This document shows positions 20,804 through 31,415 of a stretch of 64,000 bases of DNA, in pieces. Under the pieces are notes generated by a model. The model saw only the letters and a program-made list of their open reading frames with translations, was not told where the DNA came from and did no database searches. The stretch's first letter is position 1; each line of letters opens with the position of its first letter. The DNA comes from Adenanthera pavonina (lineage: Eukaryota; Streptophyta; Magnoliopsida; Fabales; Fabaceae). The position numbers and the translations under genes are program-made. Where the stretch lies: the NCBI GenBank assembly GCA_026686845.1, contig JAIVEN010000021.1:16076001-16140000 (forward strand). The letters are read 5' to 3'.

Positions 20804-23327
20804 TGTCATACCTTATTTTCTTACATTATTTTCCATGTATAATAGCATATATGATGCTAAAATGAGCTAATTTATAAGCTTGAATAATTAAAAGATCAAA
20901 TGAGAAAAATTCAAATTTTTAAAATACTATTTATTTGGTAACTTGGTTTTCCCGATTAAATTTTGAAAAATCATAACTAATTCTAAGAAAATTGTATAAG
21001 GATGATTCATATCCCTAAAAATAGCTAAAAATATTTCCTACATGGAAAAAATATAAACTAAAATTTAACTAAACCTGTTCATATAGAAAATCGTTCAATT
21101 TTTACTATTTATTTGGTCAAAATTATTTTTTTCAGATTTTCTAACCCATCTTCAAAAATTCATAACTCCTAGTACACATGTCCAAATCAGGTGTTCTTTA
21201 GCTCTTTGGAAAGTCCTTTCTATCTACTTTCCAACCATGTGCAACACTCATATAGACAATAGAGTTTCAAATGAACAGTAACCACATGAACACTCAATGC
21301 ACATAATGGACAAATTTGCATATCAATTTCCAAAACTAAATACATAGCATAATTACATAGCCCAAACTTGTTCAAACTAAATTTTTAACATTTACAAGGC
21401 ATTTAAAATTGATGGTAGTGAAGTATAGTTTCATAAATTCACACAATAATTTATACATAATAGCAAGGAATTGAGTCACAATTTCAACTAATATCTTCAT
21501 GAACTTTCTCCTTGCCTCTTGTCTTCTTGGAGGACTTGCTATGACTTGAACCTATCATGTTAGTGGTTTCGGAGTGAGATTTGGAAAAATCTCAGTAGTT
21601 AGCTCATTCAATGCATTTATATCATACAAATTTCACAAAATTCTCATGTAATCACATAAAATCATCAAAGAACCATATTGTTAATGAAAATTTTGACTGA
21701 GTTTTTCCTTAGAAAATGGATATCACAAGGAACAAACCCCTTAATTTTTCAGTCCAAACTAGTCACAACACAACACAAGAATAATATGGGAATCAGATAT
21801 AATCATAGAAACACTTTAGAAAAACATAAAGCAATAAAATGAACATAGCTACCTCTTATGTAATTCTTTGCTTTTTCACCTAGAACGAAAGCTTCCACTA
21901 GCTTTATTGAACTCTCGCAAGTCCCAAAATATCATTAAACATTCATTTGAACCACTAATTCAAGGAGCTATCTCACAAAGTGCCTCACAAATCTTAAAAC
22001 TTCACTTAATTTATCTTAGGCTTTCTCTTGAGTCCATCACTTATTCTTAGCTAATTTGGACCCAAGGAATCCATTTTTAACATCAAATTATTGAAAATCC
22101 AACTCTTTTTCTATCCTAGGTCTGACCAAAAATCAGGGCATAAGGAAGAAAAAAATGAAATTTTCAAAACTTACTTCCAAACGTACCAAACCTTTTTCCT
22201 TTCACTTAATCTCATGCTTTCTCTTTAATTTGTGGCACAAACCCACTTTCTTTCCTAAATCCATATCAAGGCCGATCATGCAGCAAGGGAGGAGAAAAGG
22301 AATGCAAGAAAACAAACCCTAAAGCACTCAAAACTTGAAGAAAAATCATTAGAAGTTGAGAGAAGATTTTTACCTTTTTTCTTCTCTCTTTCTTCCTTGC
22401 TTTCTCCTTCTTTCCTTGCTGTCTTTTGCTACTCTCCAACTCTATTTCTTAGCCCTAAATTTCATTCAAGGCAAGGTCAAGAGGGAGTATATATAGAACT
22501 TTGCAACCAATGGCATTTTGACACCTAAAGCTTCTTGAAAATTCTTGATAATACATGGAAAATATTAAATTAATGGATCTCCTCATTTGCATATTGGTTT
22601 GCATGAAATTAAGGATATTTTTGCCCAAATGTGGGCCACATGCCTTTTTTTTTTTACTTTATTTGCTTTTGTGAGGCCCACAGTGCCATTTTTTATTAAA
22701 TTATGTGCTTTTTGACACTAAGCATGAAAATTTTTTCACATAAATTCTGTTAACCTTAAATCATTGTACCATTGGGTTGGCCTCATCGTGGGCTTCATTT
22801 TGACATCAATTTTGCATAATTTTGAAATTACCCTTAAGTTGGGACAAAAATGTATTTTTCAAAACTTTCAGGCACATAGTTGTAATTTTACCCAGGGGTT
22901 GAATGCAAATAAATATTTTTCTACAGGTAAACAAGTAATTTTCAAATTTATTTTTTATCGCCATGTGCTTTTTGACACTATGCATGAAATTTTTTTTTTA
23001 CGTAAATTCCGTTAACCTTGAATCATTATATCATTGGGTTTGCCTCATCGCGGGCTTCGTTTTGACATAAAATTTGCATAGTTTTGAAATTATCCTTAAG
23101 TTGGGGTAAAAATGCATGTTTCAAAACTTTCGAGCACTTAGCTGTAATTTTCCCTAATGGCTAAATGCAAATAAATATTTTTCTACAGGTAAAAAAGTAA
23201 TTTTTGAATTTCTTTTCCTTGACCCCAAATTTGTCATTTTTGCCCTTTTTTACATCCATTCACATATGGCGGATTTTTCCATAACCCATTACATTTTAAT
23301 TTATTTAAAGTTTTTTAGGATATTCCT
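20804..23327 (-). mobile_element. Family G LTR copy e, near complete
   Basis: About 2,524 bp on the minus strand, from TGTCATACC at 20804 (decayed 3' end) to AGGAATATCCT at 23327 (decayed 5' start). It contains the short-ORF region (21372-21542), the exon-like block (21853-21923, 71 nt, acceptor AG lost), a donor-like site near 22372, and a TATA-like TATATAC near 22490. Two related segments of about 240 bp inside it (22670-22920 and 22970-23200) are a local tandem duplication of U3 sequence. Confidence 0.6.
21372..21542 (-). pseudogene. Short ORF of G LTR copy e, start codon lost
   Basis: Open for 56 codons, but the start has changed from ATG to ATA. It begins IASPPRRQEARRKF and holds YKLLCEFMK, corresponding to the basic N-terminus and LCK core of the ORF at 6923-7072, with two extra codons before the core. 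Unrecognised; the comparison is within this window only. Confidence 0.3.
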
Positions 23328-23601
23328 TAGGAACAAGTCGTAGTCTAATGAAAAAAGATAAAATAAACTATACAAAAATTCAAGGTTCAAGTGAATCTTT
23401 ATGAAGTAACCTCTTGAACCAGTAGTTTAAGTGAGTATTTGGTGATGTATTAGGACTTGGAGAAGTCCAAGAAAACTACTTGAAGCATTGGAATCAAGTT
23501 AGAAAACAAAGATAAGCAAACAAGGTAGCAAAGTTACTTTTCTTATACTTTATTATCTTGCCATGTTTAAAATGTTTCACGATGTGCCATATTATATATT
23601 T
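23328..23601 (+). mobile_element. Family G LTR fragment (copy f)
   Basis: Plus-strand piece with the exon-like block at 23454-23524 (71 nt) between TATTAG and GTAGC. It is cut at 23601 by a C2 LTR. Confidence 0.55.
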
Positions 23602-24775
23602 TGTTAGGTTTATTATAATATAAGTTTTGATGATGACAAATATAAAGTAATAAGAAACAAATGTATTATATTTGTCTAACATATATTTTTGTTCCTAAAA
23701 GAAGTAAAATGTGCATTAGCATGTGTTTAATTGTGTTTATAATACATATATTATGCTATATACTAATATATCCACTGTGCTTTTATATTTTTATAATATA
23801 AGTTGGATATATAAATTGGACTAACTACTTGGTTTATAAGTGTAATGCATTAAATATAGGATTGTCCAAGAAGGAAGAGTGAGCATCGAAATAAAGAAAG
23901 GAAAATCAATATAATGAAAATCAATATCATATCTCACTCAAAGAAGAAGAAGAGAAAGGATGCTCCAAGAATTGAAGATCAGAAGGGAGCATACCAAGAA
24001 TAGAATGACCAAGTGAAAGTGGAGCTTAACTTTTAAAGACCTATTTATTAGATATATTTTGTTTTCACTTAAGTCTTGAGGTGGTTTAATCTTTAACATT
24101 TATTTAATTTTGTTACCATATGTCTTAAATGAGTTACATTAAGTAAATTTGAATGTTAGCATGAGTTTAAGCTTGTTAGATTTGAACATTCTAGGCTAAC
24201 AGATGAATTTTGCATATGATTCATATTTATTTTGTACAAAATTTGTACTTTGCGTAATAAAGTTTAAACTTACAAAGTTTTCATTTCTAATAGACGAACT
24301 TTGAGTTTGAAGTTTGAACTTCGGGCTATTGGTGAAGTTTCAAAGTTGGGGTCTCTGATGGATGAACTTTAAACTTCAAAGTGTGAATTTCAAAGTGAGA
24401 ACTTTTGTGTCTTGTTGAAACAAGCCTTTGATAGACGAACTTCAATCTCGGAAGTTCAAATTTTGAGTACATTGTTCAAACTTGAAGCAACTGCTCAAAC
24501 CCAATAGATGCACTTCCAAATGAAAATTGGCACAAACTAACATGAGTTATCTTTTGCAAACTCCAAATTCGAATGTCATTTAGTAATAGATGAATTTTGA
24601 AGTTTAATGTTATAGTACTTAACCTTCTATCTCTAAGAAATTTATCTATTGAGCCCCAAAATTCAAATTTTCGTGTGTCAGACATATTTAATGCGGTTGG
24701 TGAATAGCTCTTTTTGTAAAGCAACTGTTGGTTAATGTGCCTAAAGGCTAGATCTTGTGCCTAACGACTAGATAA
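23602..24775 (+). repeat. Family C2 Copia LTR, 3'-truncated
   Basis: Starts TGTTAGGTTTATTATAATATAAG... in the manner of other C2 LTRs and keeps their block order: AAGAAGGAAGAGTGAGCAT (23867-23885), the motif array with GACGAACTTTG (24294-24304), and the block near CTAACGACTAG just upstream of where the TATA should be. It stops at 24775 and joins a Gypsy remnant, so promoter and U5 are lost. Confidence 0.7.
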
Positions 24776-25942
24776 TGACTAGCAATCCAAATGTGCCCTT
24801 ATTATCTCTAAAGTTGGAGTACTCAACACTAGTACCAATATTGAGAATATCATCAAAATGACTAGCATGCTTAGTATGATCATCAATCAACACATTTATC
24901 CAACAAACATCGTGAGAATTTCTAGTAGAACCAAGAATATAAAATCTAATCACATAACTCACAAATTCCATAGATAAAGTCCTTGCATGAACATTTATTA
25001 ATGCCCTAGTAGTGCTCAAGAATGGTTTACCCAATATAAGTGGAGACTTACCAGATCTAGTCATATGCTCAACCATGTCCAGCACATAGAAATTGGTAGG
25101 AAAGGTAGAGTCTTTTACCTTGACTAGGACATCTTCAAGCATACCTTTTGGATAAGCAAATTAAGCTCAACCATGTCCAGCACATAGAAATTGGTAGGAA
25201 AGGTAGAGTCTTTTACCTTGACTAGGACATCTTCAAGCATACCTTTTGGATAAGCAAATTAATGATCCATAAATTGAGCTATAAGCCTTATAGGCTTTAA
25301 TTGACCACTCTAAATTTGAGAGAAAACTAATGTAGGCATCACATTAATCATAACTCCCAAGTCAGCCAAAGCATCAAAAAACTTAAGATTCCCAATACTG
25401 CATGGGATAAGAAACTTTTCGAGATCTCTACACTTATCAAGTATGGCTAACTGATAAAGAGATGAGACATTACCTCCAAGCTCAACCTTGTCATCAAATT
25501 TGTGCCTTTGCCTTGTAATGCATAGCTCTTTCAGGACATGAACATATTTAAGCACTTTTCTCACTAAACCAATCAATGGGATATTTATCTCCACATTCTT
25601 AAAAATCTCTAGGATCTCCTTAAACACCTCATTTTCCTTCTTCTTTTCTTTGGTTACCCTAGTAAGAAAGGGTACCACTTGCTTTCCTCCCTCCTCTTTC
25701 TTCTTTTCTTTGTCCACAATTGACGCTGCTTGTGTTTTTGCTAAAGTAGACTTACCTTTAACTATAGAAGAAGAGGTAGCATCAATATGCACCATAGGAA
25801 CATCAACACGAGTAGTGGATACAATAGGAGTGTCAGAAACAACATTAGAGGTAATGGATACATTAACAGTAATAGGGTTATCTATAGGTGTGAGACCTAT
25901 CCAAAGTGGATCAGAAAATGTCACTTTCTTGCTACTCCTCAA
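24768..25942 (-). pseudogene. Athila-like Gypsy protease region, broken
   Basis: Two open pieces. The first (25310-25942) has IPLIGLVRKVLKYVHVLKEL and ends ...DALADLGVMINVMPTLVF, matching the plant Gypsy retropepsin site usually written DLGASINVMP, here with Val for Ala. The second (24768-25142) begins MLEDVLVKVKDSTFPTNFYV and has PLILGKPFLSTTRALINVH, the downstream half of the protease domain. A perfect 98-bp tandem duplication (25067-25262) breaks the frame between them. Reverse transcriptase and integrase are absent; the remnant ends at the C2 junction near 24775. Confidence 0.82.
25067..25262. repeat. Perfect 98-bp tandem duplication
   Basis: Units 25067-25164 and 25165-25262 read as identical base for base, starting GCTCAACCATGTCCAGC and ending GCAAATTAA. 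It sits in the decayed protease sequence. Because 98 is not a multiple of three it shifts the frame. Confidence 0.95.
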
Positions 25943-28167
25943 GGATGTAGTATGAAAACCACCAATAGCACTAGAACCGGGCTAAGCATCTTAAGATTAA
26001 CAATGACCTGAGAAGGTAACTTTAGGAGCCTCAGGCATTGATGTCACTAATAGAATTGGCAAGTTAGCCAATTTGGGTTTAAAGTGTTTGAATCTCTTGT
26101 TGATGTTGAATGTATTTTTGTTGCCACATATCAAATTCTCAAGTTTCTAATTATTCTCCATTAGCATCTTCATCATAGTCTTGATATCATCATCTTGCTT
26201 TGGAGCTGCTTAGAAATGAACACTATGCCTGGTAAGTGTAACAAATGTAAAACTAGCTCTAGGAGAATACCTAGGTTGCTAAAACTGTGAACTACCTCCA
26301 TATCTCAAGTAAGGATGATCCTCCATCCTAGATTATGGGTGGAAGAATATGGGTCATATCTCTAGGAACTCTGGTTCATCTGTCTAGATGTAAACATAGC
26401 ACTACAATTAGCTTGATCATTCAAGTAAGGACATTGATCAATATGATATGTAACAAGTAAATATATTGAGCACAATGAACCAAACATACCAAGAGAATTT
26501 GTAGAAGCAACAGTTGAAGGAGTATAAGAACTTTGAGGAGTAGAGATGTAAGGTTGAGATGAATGAGAAGAACCCTGGACATGTAATGTAAAAGCGTCAT
26601 CTTCTATACAAGAGAAGAAACTCTATCAAACTTACTTTCAATGCAATTATCCAGTCCATAAGGGACAATGTCATTAACATTTCTTATACTAACACTTTGT
26701 CTTTCACTAAACTGTTGATTGTTTTGTACCATTTTCTCAAGTAAATGCCAAGCTACAACAGGAATCAAATCTATCACTGAACTACTAGCTGCAAAATCAA
26801 TAAGGTTCCTTTCTAGTGACAAGAGGCCTTCATAGAAATATTGAATCAACAAGTTCCTTTAGATTTGATGGTGGGGATAAGAAGTAAGTAAACGTTGAAA
26901 ATGATCCTGATATTCATGCAAGGATTCACTAGTCATTTGCTTGATGCCACTAATTTCTTTCCTTATGCAAGATGTATGAACTGCCGATAATAATTTCTCT
27001 TAGAAAACTTTGTTCAATTGAGCCCAATATGTAATGAAATTTGGTGGAAGATATAATAGCCAATCATTTGTTGCACATTCAAGAGAGAAGATAAACACTC
27101 GCATTTTAATTTGGTCCTCCAAGATATCCTTTAGGCATATGGTGGAGCATACTATGTAAAATTGCATCAAGAACTTGTATGGACCTTCTCCTGCCAATCC
27201 ATGGAATTTAGAAGCAAGTTAAGTAATCCAGATTTTAATTCAAAGTTAGCATAAATGGCAAGGCAGTTAAGAGACCAAGCCTGGAAATGTGCATTAGGAG
27301 AAGCTAGTTACCTAGCGATCTTATTATTCAAATCATTATTAACACCTTGAGCATTTATATTTCGTTCAACCATCTCAAATAAAGAATCTAATGAACTAAC
27401 GAAATCAAGACTATCACTAATAATGAAGAATCACATGGGTCAACAATATTTAAAGAATCGGAAGATGAACTATTAGCTAAAGGAAAATTAGCTCTAATCC
27501 TTCTTTGTTGATGCAAATTTCTTTTAATCTCACAGATCAATGTCAAGCAATAAACCACATAAAGATAGAGTCATGCAACATCAAACAAGGAGAAATAAAG
27601 CTAAGAAACAAAGACAAGAAGTAAAGGAATCAAAAGGACACAAGAAAATGCAAAAATGGGTGAAAATTGAAAGAACTAGCTATAGAACACTGTAGAGCCA
27701 CAACTATAATAGTTATTGGGGCTTAGGTATTATGGCTTGATCCTATGTGTCATGGCTTGGTTTGGTTCTAAGTAAAAATGGTCATGGGTTGGCTTAGAAA
27801 GTAAGTTAAGCAATCCAAATTTTAATTCAAAGTTAGCATTAATGGCAAGGTAATTAAGAGACTAAGCATGGAAATATGCATTGGGAGAAGTTAGTTGCTT
27901 AATGGTCCTATTATTCAAATCATTATTAACACCTTGAGCATTCATATTTCATTTAGCCATATCAAATGAAGAATCCAATGAACCAATGGAATCAAGACTA
28001 TCACTAACAAATGAAGAATCACATGGCTCAACAATATTCAAAGAACCGGAAGAATAAGATGAACTACTAGCTAAAGGAAAATGAACTCTAATCTTTCTTT
28101 GTTGATGCAAAGTTCTTCTAGTCTCTGGATTAATGTCAAGCAATAAACCATGTGAAGATTGAGTCAT
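25943..28167 (-). pseudogene. Athila-like Gypsy gag, broken
   Basis: Decayed capsid sequence. In coding order: DINPETRRTLHQQRK near 28150, then RTIKQLTSPNAYFHA and NFELKSGLLNLL, then GEGPYKFLMQFYIVCSTI (27197-27140), LECATNDWLLYLPP, LIQYFYEGLLSLERNLIDFA (26850-26790) and NNQQFSERQSV. These are the usual consecutive blocks of plant Athila/Tat-type gag. Stops and frameshifts separate them, and the N-terminal part is present twice because of a tandem duplication of about 580 bp (27222-28384). Confidence 0.8.
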
Positions 28168-28384
28168 GCAACATCAAACAAAGGGAAATAAAGCTAAGAA
28201 ACTATGACAAGAAGTAAAGGAATCAAAAGGACACAAGAAAATATGAAAATCGATGAAAACATGAAGAACTAGTTGCAGAACATTGTGGAGTCATGGCTTG
28301 GGAAGTATAGCCACGACTATGATAGTTATTAGGGCCTAGGATCCATAGCCTGGTTTGGTTCTGAGTAAAAATGGTTGTGACTTG
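27222..28384. repeat. Diverged tandem duplication, period about 580 bp
   Basis: Units at about 27222-27801 and 27802-28384 share the order of segments, such as TTCAAAGTTAGCAT, ATTATTCAAATCATTATTAA, AATGTCAAGCAATAAACCA and TGGTTTGGTTCT. The copies differ at many positions, so this is much older than the 98-bp duplication. Confidence 0.8.
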
Positions 28385-28781
28385 GCTCATGGCATTGCAG
28401 CTTGGTTCAAAACTGTATGGAAATCTAAAAAATAGAGCAAATTCAAAGAAAATTTGAAAAACTCAGTCGGAATGGACTGAACACAACCAAAATGATAAAA
28501 TTTAGCAAGAATTGGATTATTTAAAAGCCTAGAAGTAATAACTAAAGATTCAAGAAAATTCCAATGATAATAAAAAAATCAAGCAAGTCAAGCCTCTTGG
28601 AAATAAAAAAGTTACCAATCAAGCAAGAACAAAGCAAGGCAATCAAGCAAGACACTTCAAATCACCAATTCAATGCTTATACACAATCAAGAACACTAAG
28701 AAAAGAATGCAAAATGCAAATGCAAAACTAAAAACACTACTTAAACTAACTAAACACAAACACTCATTACCTCCTCAGCAA
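28168..28781 (-). other. Gypsy leader sequence
   Basis: About 600 bp between the gag start and a minus-strand G LTR end at 28782. Repeated phrases around GGCTTGGTTTGGTTCTGAG (28350-28370) and A-rich runs; no ORF. I cannot identify a convincing primer-binding site. Confidence 0.4.
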
Positions 28782-29334
28782 TGTCACATCCCATATTTTA
28801 GCACATTTCCTATGAATACTACATTATTTAGATGCGGTATAAAGGTTTCTAAGAACTTGAACCATTTGGAAACTCAAAACTATAAAAAAAAAATTATATG
28901 CACTTTTCCTTTAACTATGCAGTGAACTTGGGAAATTCATGACTAATGCACAAAAATCTTATCACATGGTTCAAGTCTCTAAAAATAATTCACATATTTA
29001 ATATCATGGGAAAAATATGAAACTAGAATTTGGATGCATTAATTCATACAATTTATTTGTCTAACTTTACTGTTCATTTCTAACTACCAGTCTCTATCTA
29101 GAATCTAAGCTACAAATTTGAGAATTCATATCTCATAAACTATAGAGCCAATTTGTGCATTCTTTATATCATTATAAAGCTTTGAATGTCTTCTTTCTAA
29201 CTATAAACTTTATACGTTTATTTTCTATGTACTAGATAGCATACTAATATAAAATGTCAAGGATTGAATATAACCTTTACTGGAATAGTTTTGGAAAAGC
29301 ATGCATAATTCTTATTATGTTGCTCCAATTTTTA
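28782..29334 (-). mobile_element. Family G LTR, 3' end fragment (copy g)
   Basis: Starts TGTCACATCCCAT (decayed minus-strand terminus) and continues with the conserved TTCAAGTCTCTAAAAAT module (28971-28987). Cut by a C2 LTR at about 29335. It stands at the 5' side of the Athila-like gag, but ownership by that element is not shown. Confidence 0.5.
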
Positions 29335-30788
29335 GATTTAATATAATATAAGTTTTGATGATGACAAATGTAGAGTAATAAGGAACAAATTTATCATATT
29401 TGTCTAACATATGTATTGTTCCTAAAAGAAGAAAAATATGCATTAGCATGTGTTTCATTATGTTTATAATGCATATATCATGCTATGTACTAATATAACC
29501 ACTGTACTTTTATACTTTATAATACAAGTTGGATATATAAATTGGACTAACAACTTAGTTTGTAAGTATACTACATTAAATGTAGGATTGTTCAAGAAGG
29601 AAGGGTGAGCATTGAAATAAATAAAGGAAAATCAATATCATGTCTCACCTAAACAAGAAGAAGAGAAATGATGCTCTGAGAATGGAAGATTAGAAGGGAG
29701 CATACCAAGAATGGGAATGACCAAGTGAAAATGGAGCTTAACTTTTGAAGACCTAGCTATTAGGTATATTTTGTTTTCACTTAGGTCTTGAAGTGGTTTA
29801 ATCTTTGAAATTTACTTAATCTTGACACCATATGTCTTAAATGAATTAGATTAAGTAAATACGGATGTCAGTATGAGTTTAAACTTGTTAGATTTGAACA
29901 TTCTAGGCTAACAGATGAATTTTACTTATGATTCCTCTTTATTTTGTACAAAATTTACACTTTGCTTGTTGAAATTCGAAGTTACAAAGTTTTTATCTCT
30001 AATAGACAAATTTTGATTGTGAAATTCGAATTTCAAACTAAGCATTGTTTGTGAAATTGTGCAAAATTAGCATAAAGCTTAGTTGAATTTTGACTGTTGG
30101 TGAAGTTTAAAGAAAGTTCAAAGTTACAACCATTGATAGACAAATTTGAGCTTCAAAGTGTGAACTTCGAAGTGAGAACTTTTGTATCTTGTTGAAACAA
30201 GTCTCTGATAGGTAAATTTTAGTTTTGAAATTTAAATTTTGAGTACATTGAGTAAACTTGAAGCAACTATTCAAATCCAACAAATATTCTTCCAACATGA
30301 AAGTTTGAATGTTTAAGCCTCGAGCTAACTTTGGAATTATTATCATAACTTGAAATTCAAATTTTACCTACTGAAATTTGAACTTCAAGGTTCAATGTTA
30401 AACACATAACTATATTGACTGTGCAAAATTTGGCTATTGAGCCTTAAAATTCAAATGTTGATGTGTCAAATGCATTTAATGTGGTTGTTAAATAGCTCTC
30501 TTATAGAGTAATAGCTAGAACTTGTTTTTAACGACTAGTTAAGTCACATCTATAAATAGAACCTCATTTGAATATATGGGTATGAATTTAAGTGAGTTTT
30601 GTGCCAAAATGCTGCTACAATATATAAAATCTTTTTGTGTTAGCATTGAGAGTTCAACTCACCTCATTAGAGTAAGTTTTAATGCATTATCCACTCTTAA
30701 AGAATTTTTATTTCTATAATCTTTCTTTCTACAACTTCTAGTTAGAATCTTAGTACTTAGCTTACATCCAGTCATCAAACCTCTGGTC
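29335..30788 (+). repeat. C2 Copia 5' LTR (longest C2 copy)
   Basis: C2 sequence missing only the first few bases. Blocks in order: TGATGATGACAAATGTAGAG, GGAAGGGTGAGCATTG, the motif array (about 29900-30480), then TATAAATAG at 30551-30559 and a U5 ending near 30788. The exact end is uncertain, since no standard primer site follows. It pairs with the LTR at 35839. Confidence 0.65.
30551..30559 (+). promoter_or_regulatory. TATA box of C2 LTR
   Basis: TATAAATAG, conserved in the sister LTRs at 36907-36916 and, on the minus strand, 2878-2887. About 20 bp upstream is AACGACTAG, the C2 counterpart of the C1 AACGGATAG motif. Confidence 0.6.
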
Positions 30789-31415
30789 ATGCAAATAAGC
30801 TGTGTATTGTTTAAAGCTACTACATCACAAAGCTTAGAAGATGATAATACTAATAATGAGAGTGATGATAGCAGCAGTGATCATGAGGAGGACGAGCTAA
30901 AACAATTGACAATCAAATTTCGCAAATTCCTCAAGATAAAAAACAAGGAGCTTCAGGAACAAAAACACTCCTGTCATGCAAATAAGCTGAAATATCATTC
31001 AAAGAGGCAAGGAGGAAGAAATACAGAGAGGAAGAATGATAAAGCTAAAGTTACATGCAACTCTGCAATTTGAAGCAATAATTCGGATAAAAATAATAAA
31101 GATATCTATCCATGCTTAATGGCTAAGGCCAATAATGAGGTATCAAACTCTGATTCTGAATCTAAATTTCAATTCTCTTTTGATGAGCTGCAAGATGCTT
31201 ATAATGAAATGTATGATGAACTGATTGCATTAGCAAAAGCACTTGCACATCGCACGAATAAAGTGATTTCCTTAGAAAATAAATTAGAATTGGAAAAGAA
31301 TGAAAATGAATCATTTACAAAGAAAATAATTGATTTAGAAAATAACTGTGAAACCCACACACATTTCCCTTATGATATATGTGATCGATTAAATAAAGAA
31401 AAAAAGGAGTTAATT
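30789..31415 (+). pseudogene. C2 Copia gag, C-terminal part
   Basis: Two open pieces in plant Copia gag style: an acidic segment NNESDDSSSDHEEDELKQL followed by FRKFLKIKNKELQEQ, then after a stop near 31071 ANNEVSNSDSESKFQFSFDE, LQDAYNEMYDELIALAKAL and a coiled-coil region (NKVISLENKLELEKNENES). This matches the stretch between the first zinc knuckle and protease in Sire-like elements; the knuckle itself is not readable. A G solo LTR interrupts it at 31416. A 17-bp phrase, GTCATGCAAATAAGCTG, occurs at 30786 and again at 30972. Confidence 0.75.

Noticed and set aside
28768..28781. TTGCTGAGGAGG next to G copy g as a primer-binding site for the Athila-like element
   Set aside because: Matches the Met-tRNA site at only about 5 of 12 positions, and an Asp-tRNA reading needs an overlap with the LTR end plus several changes.
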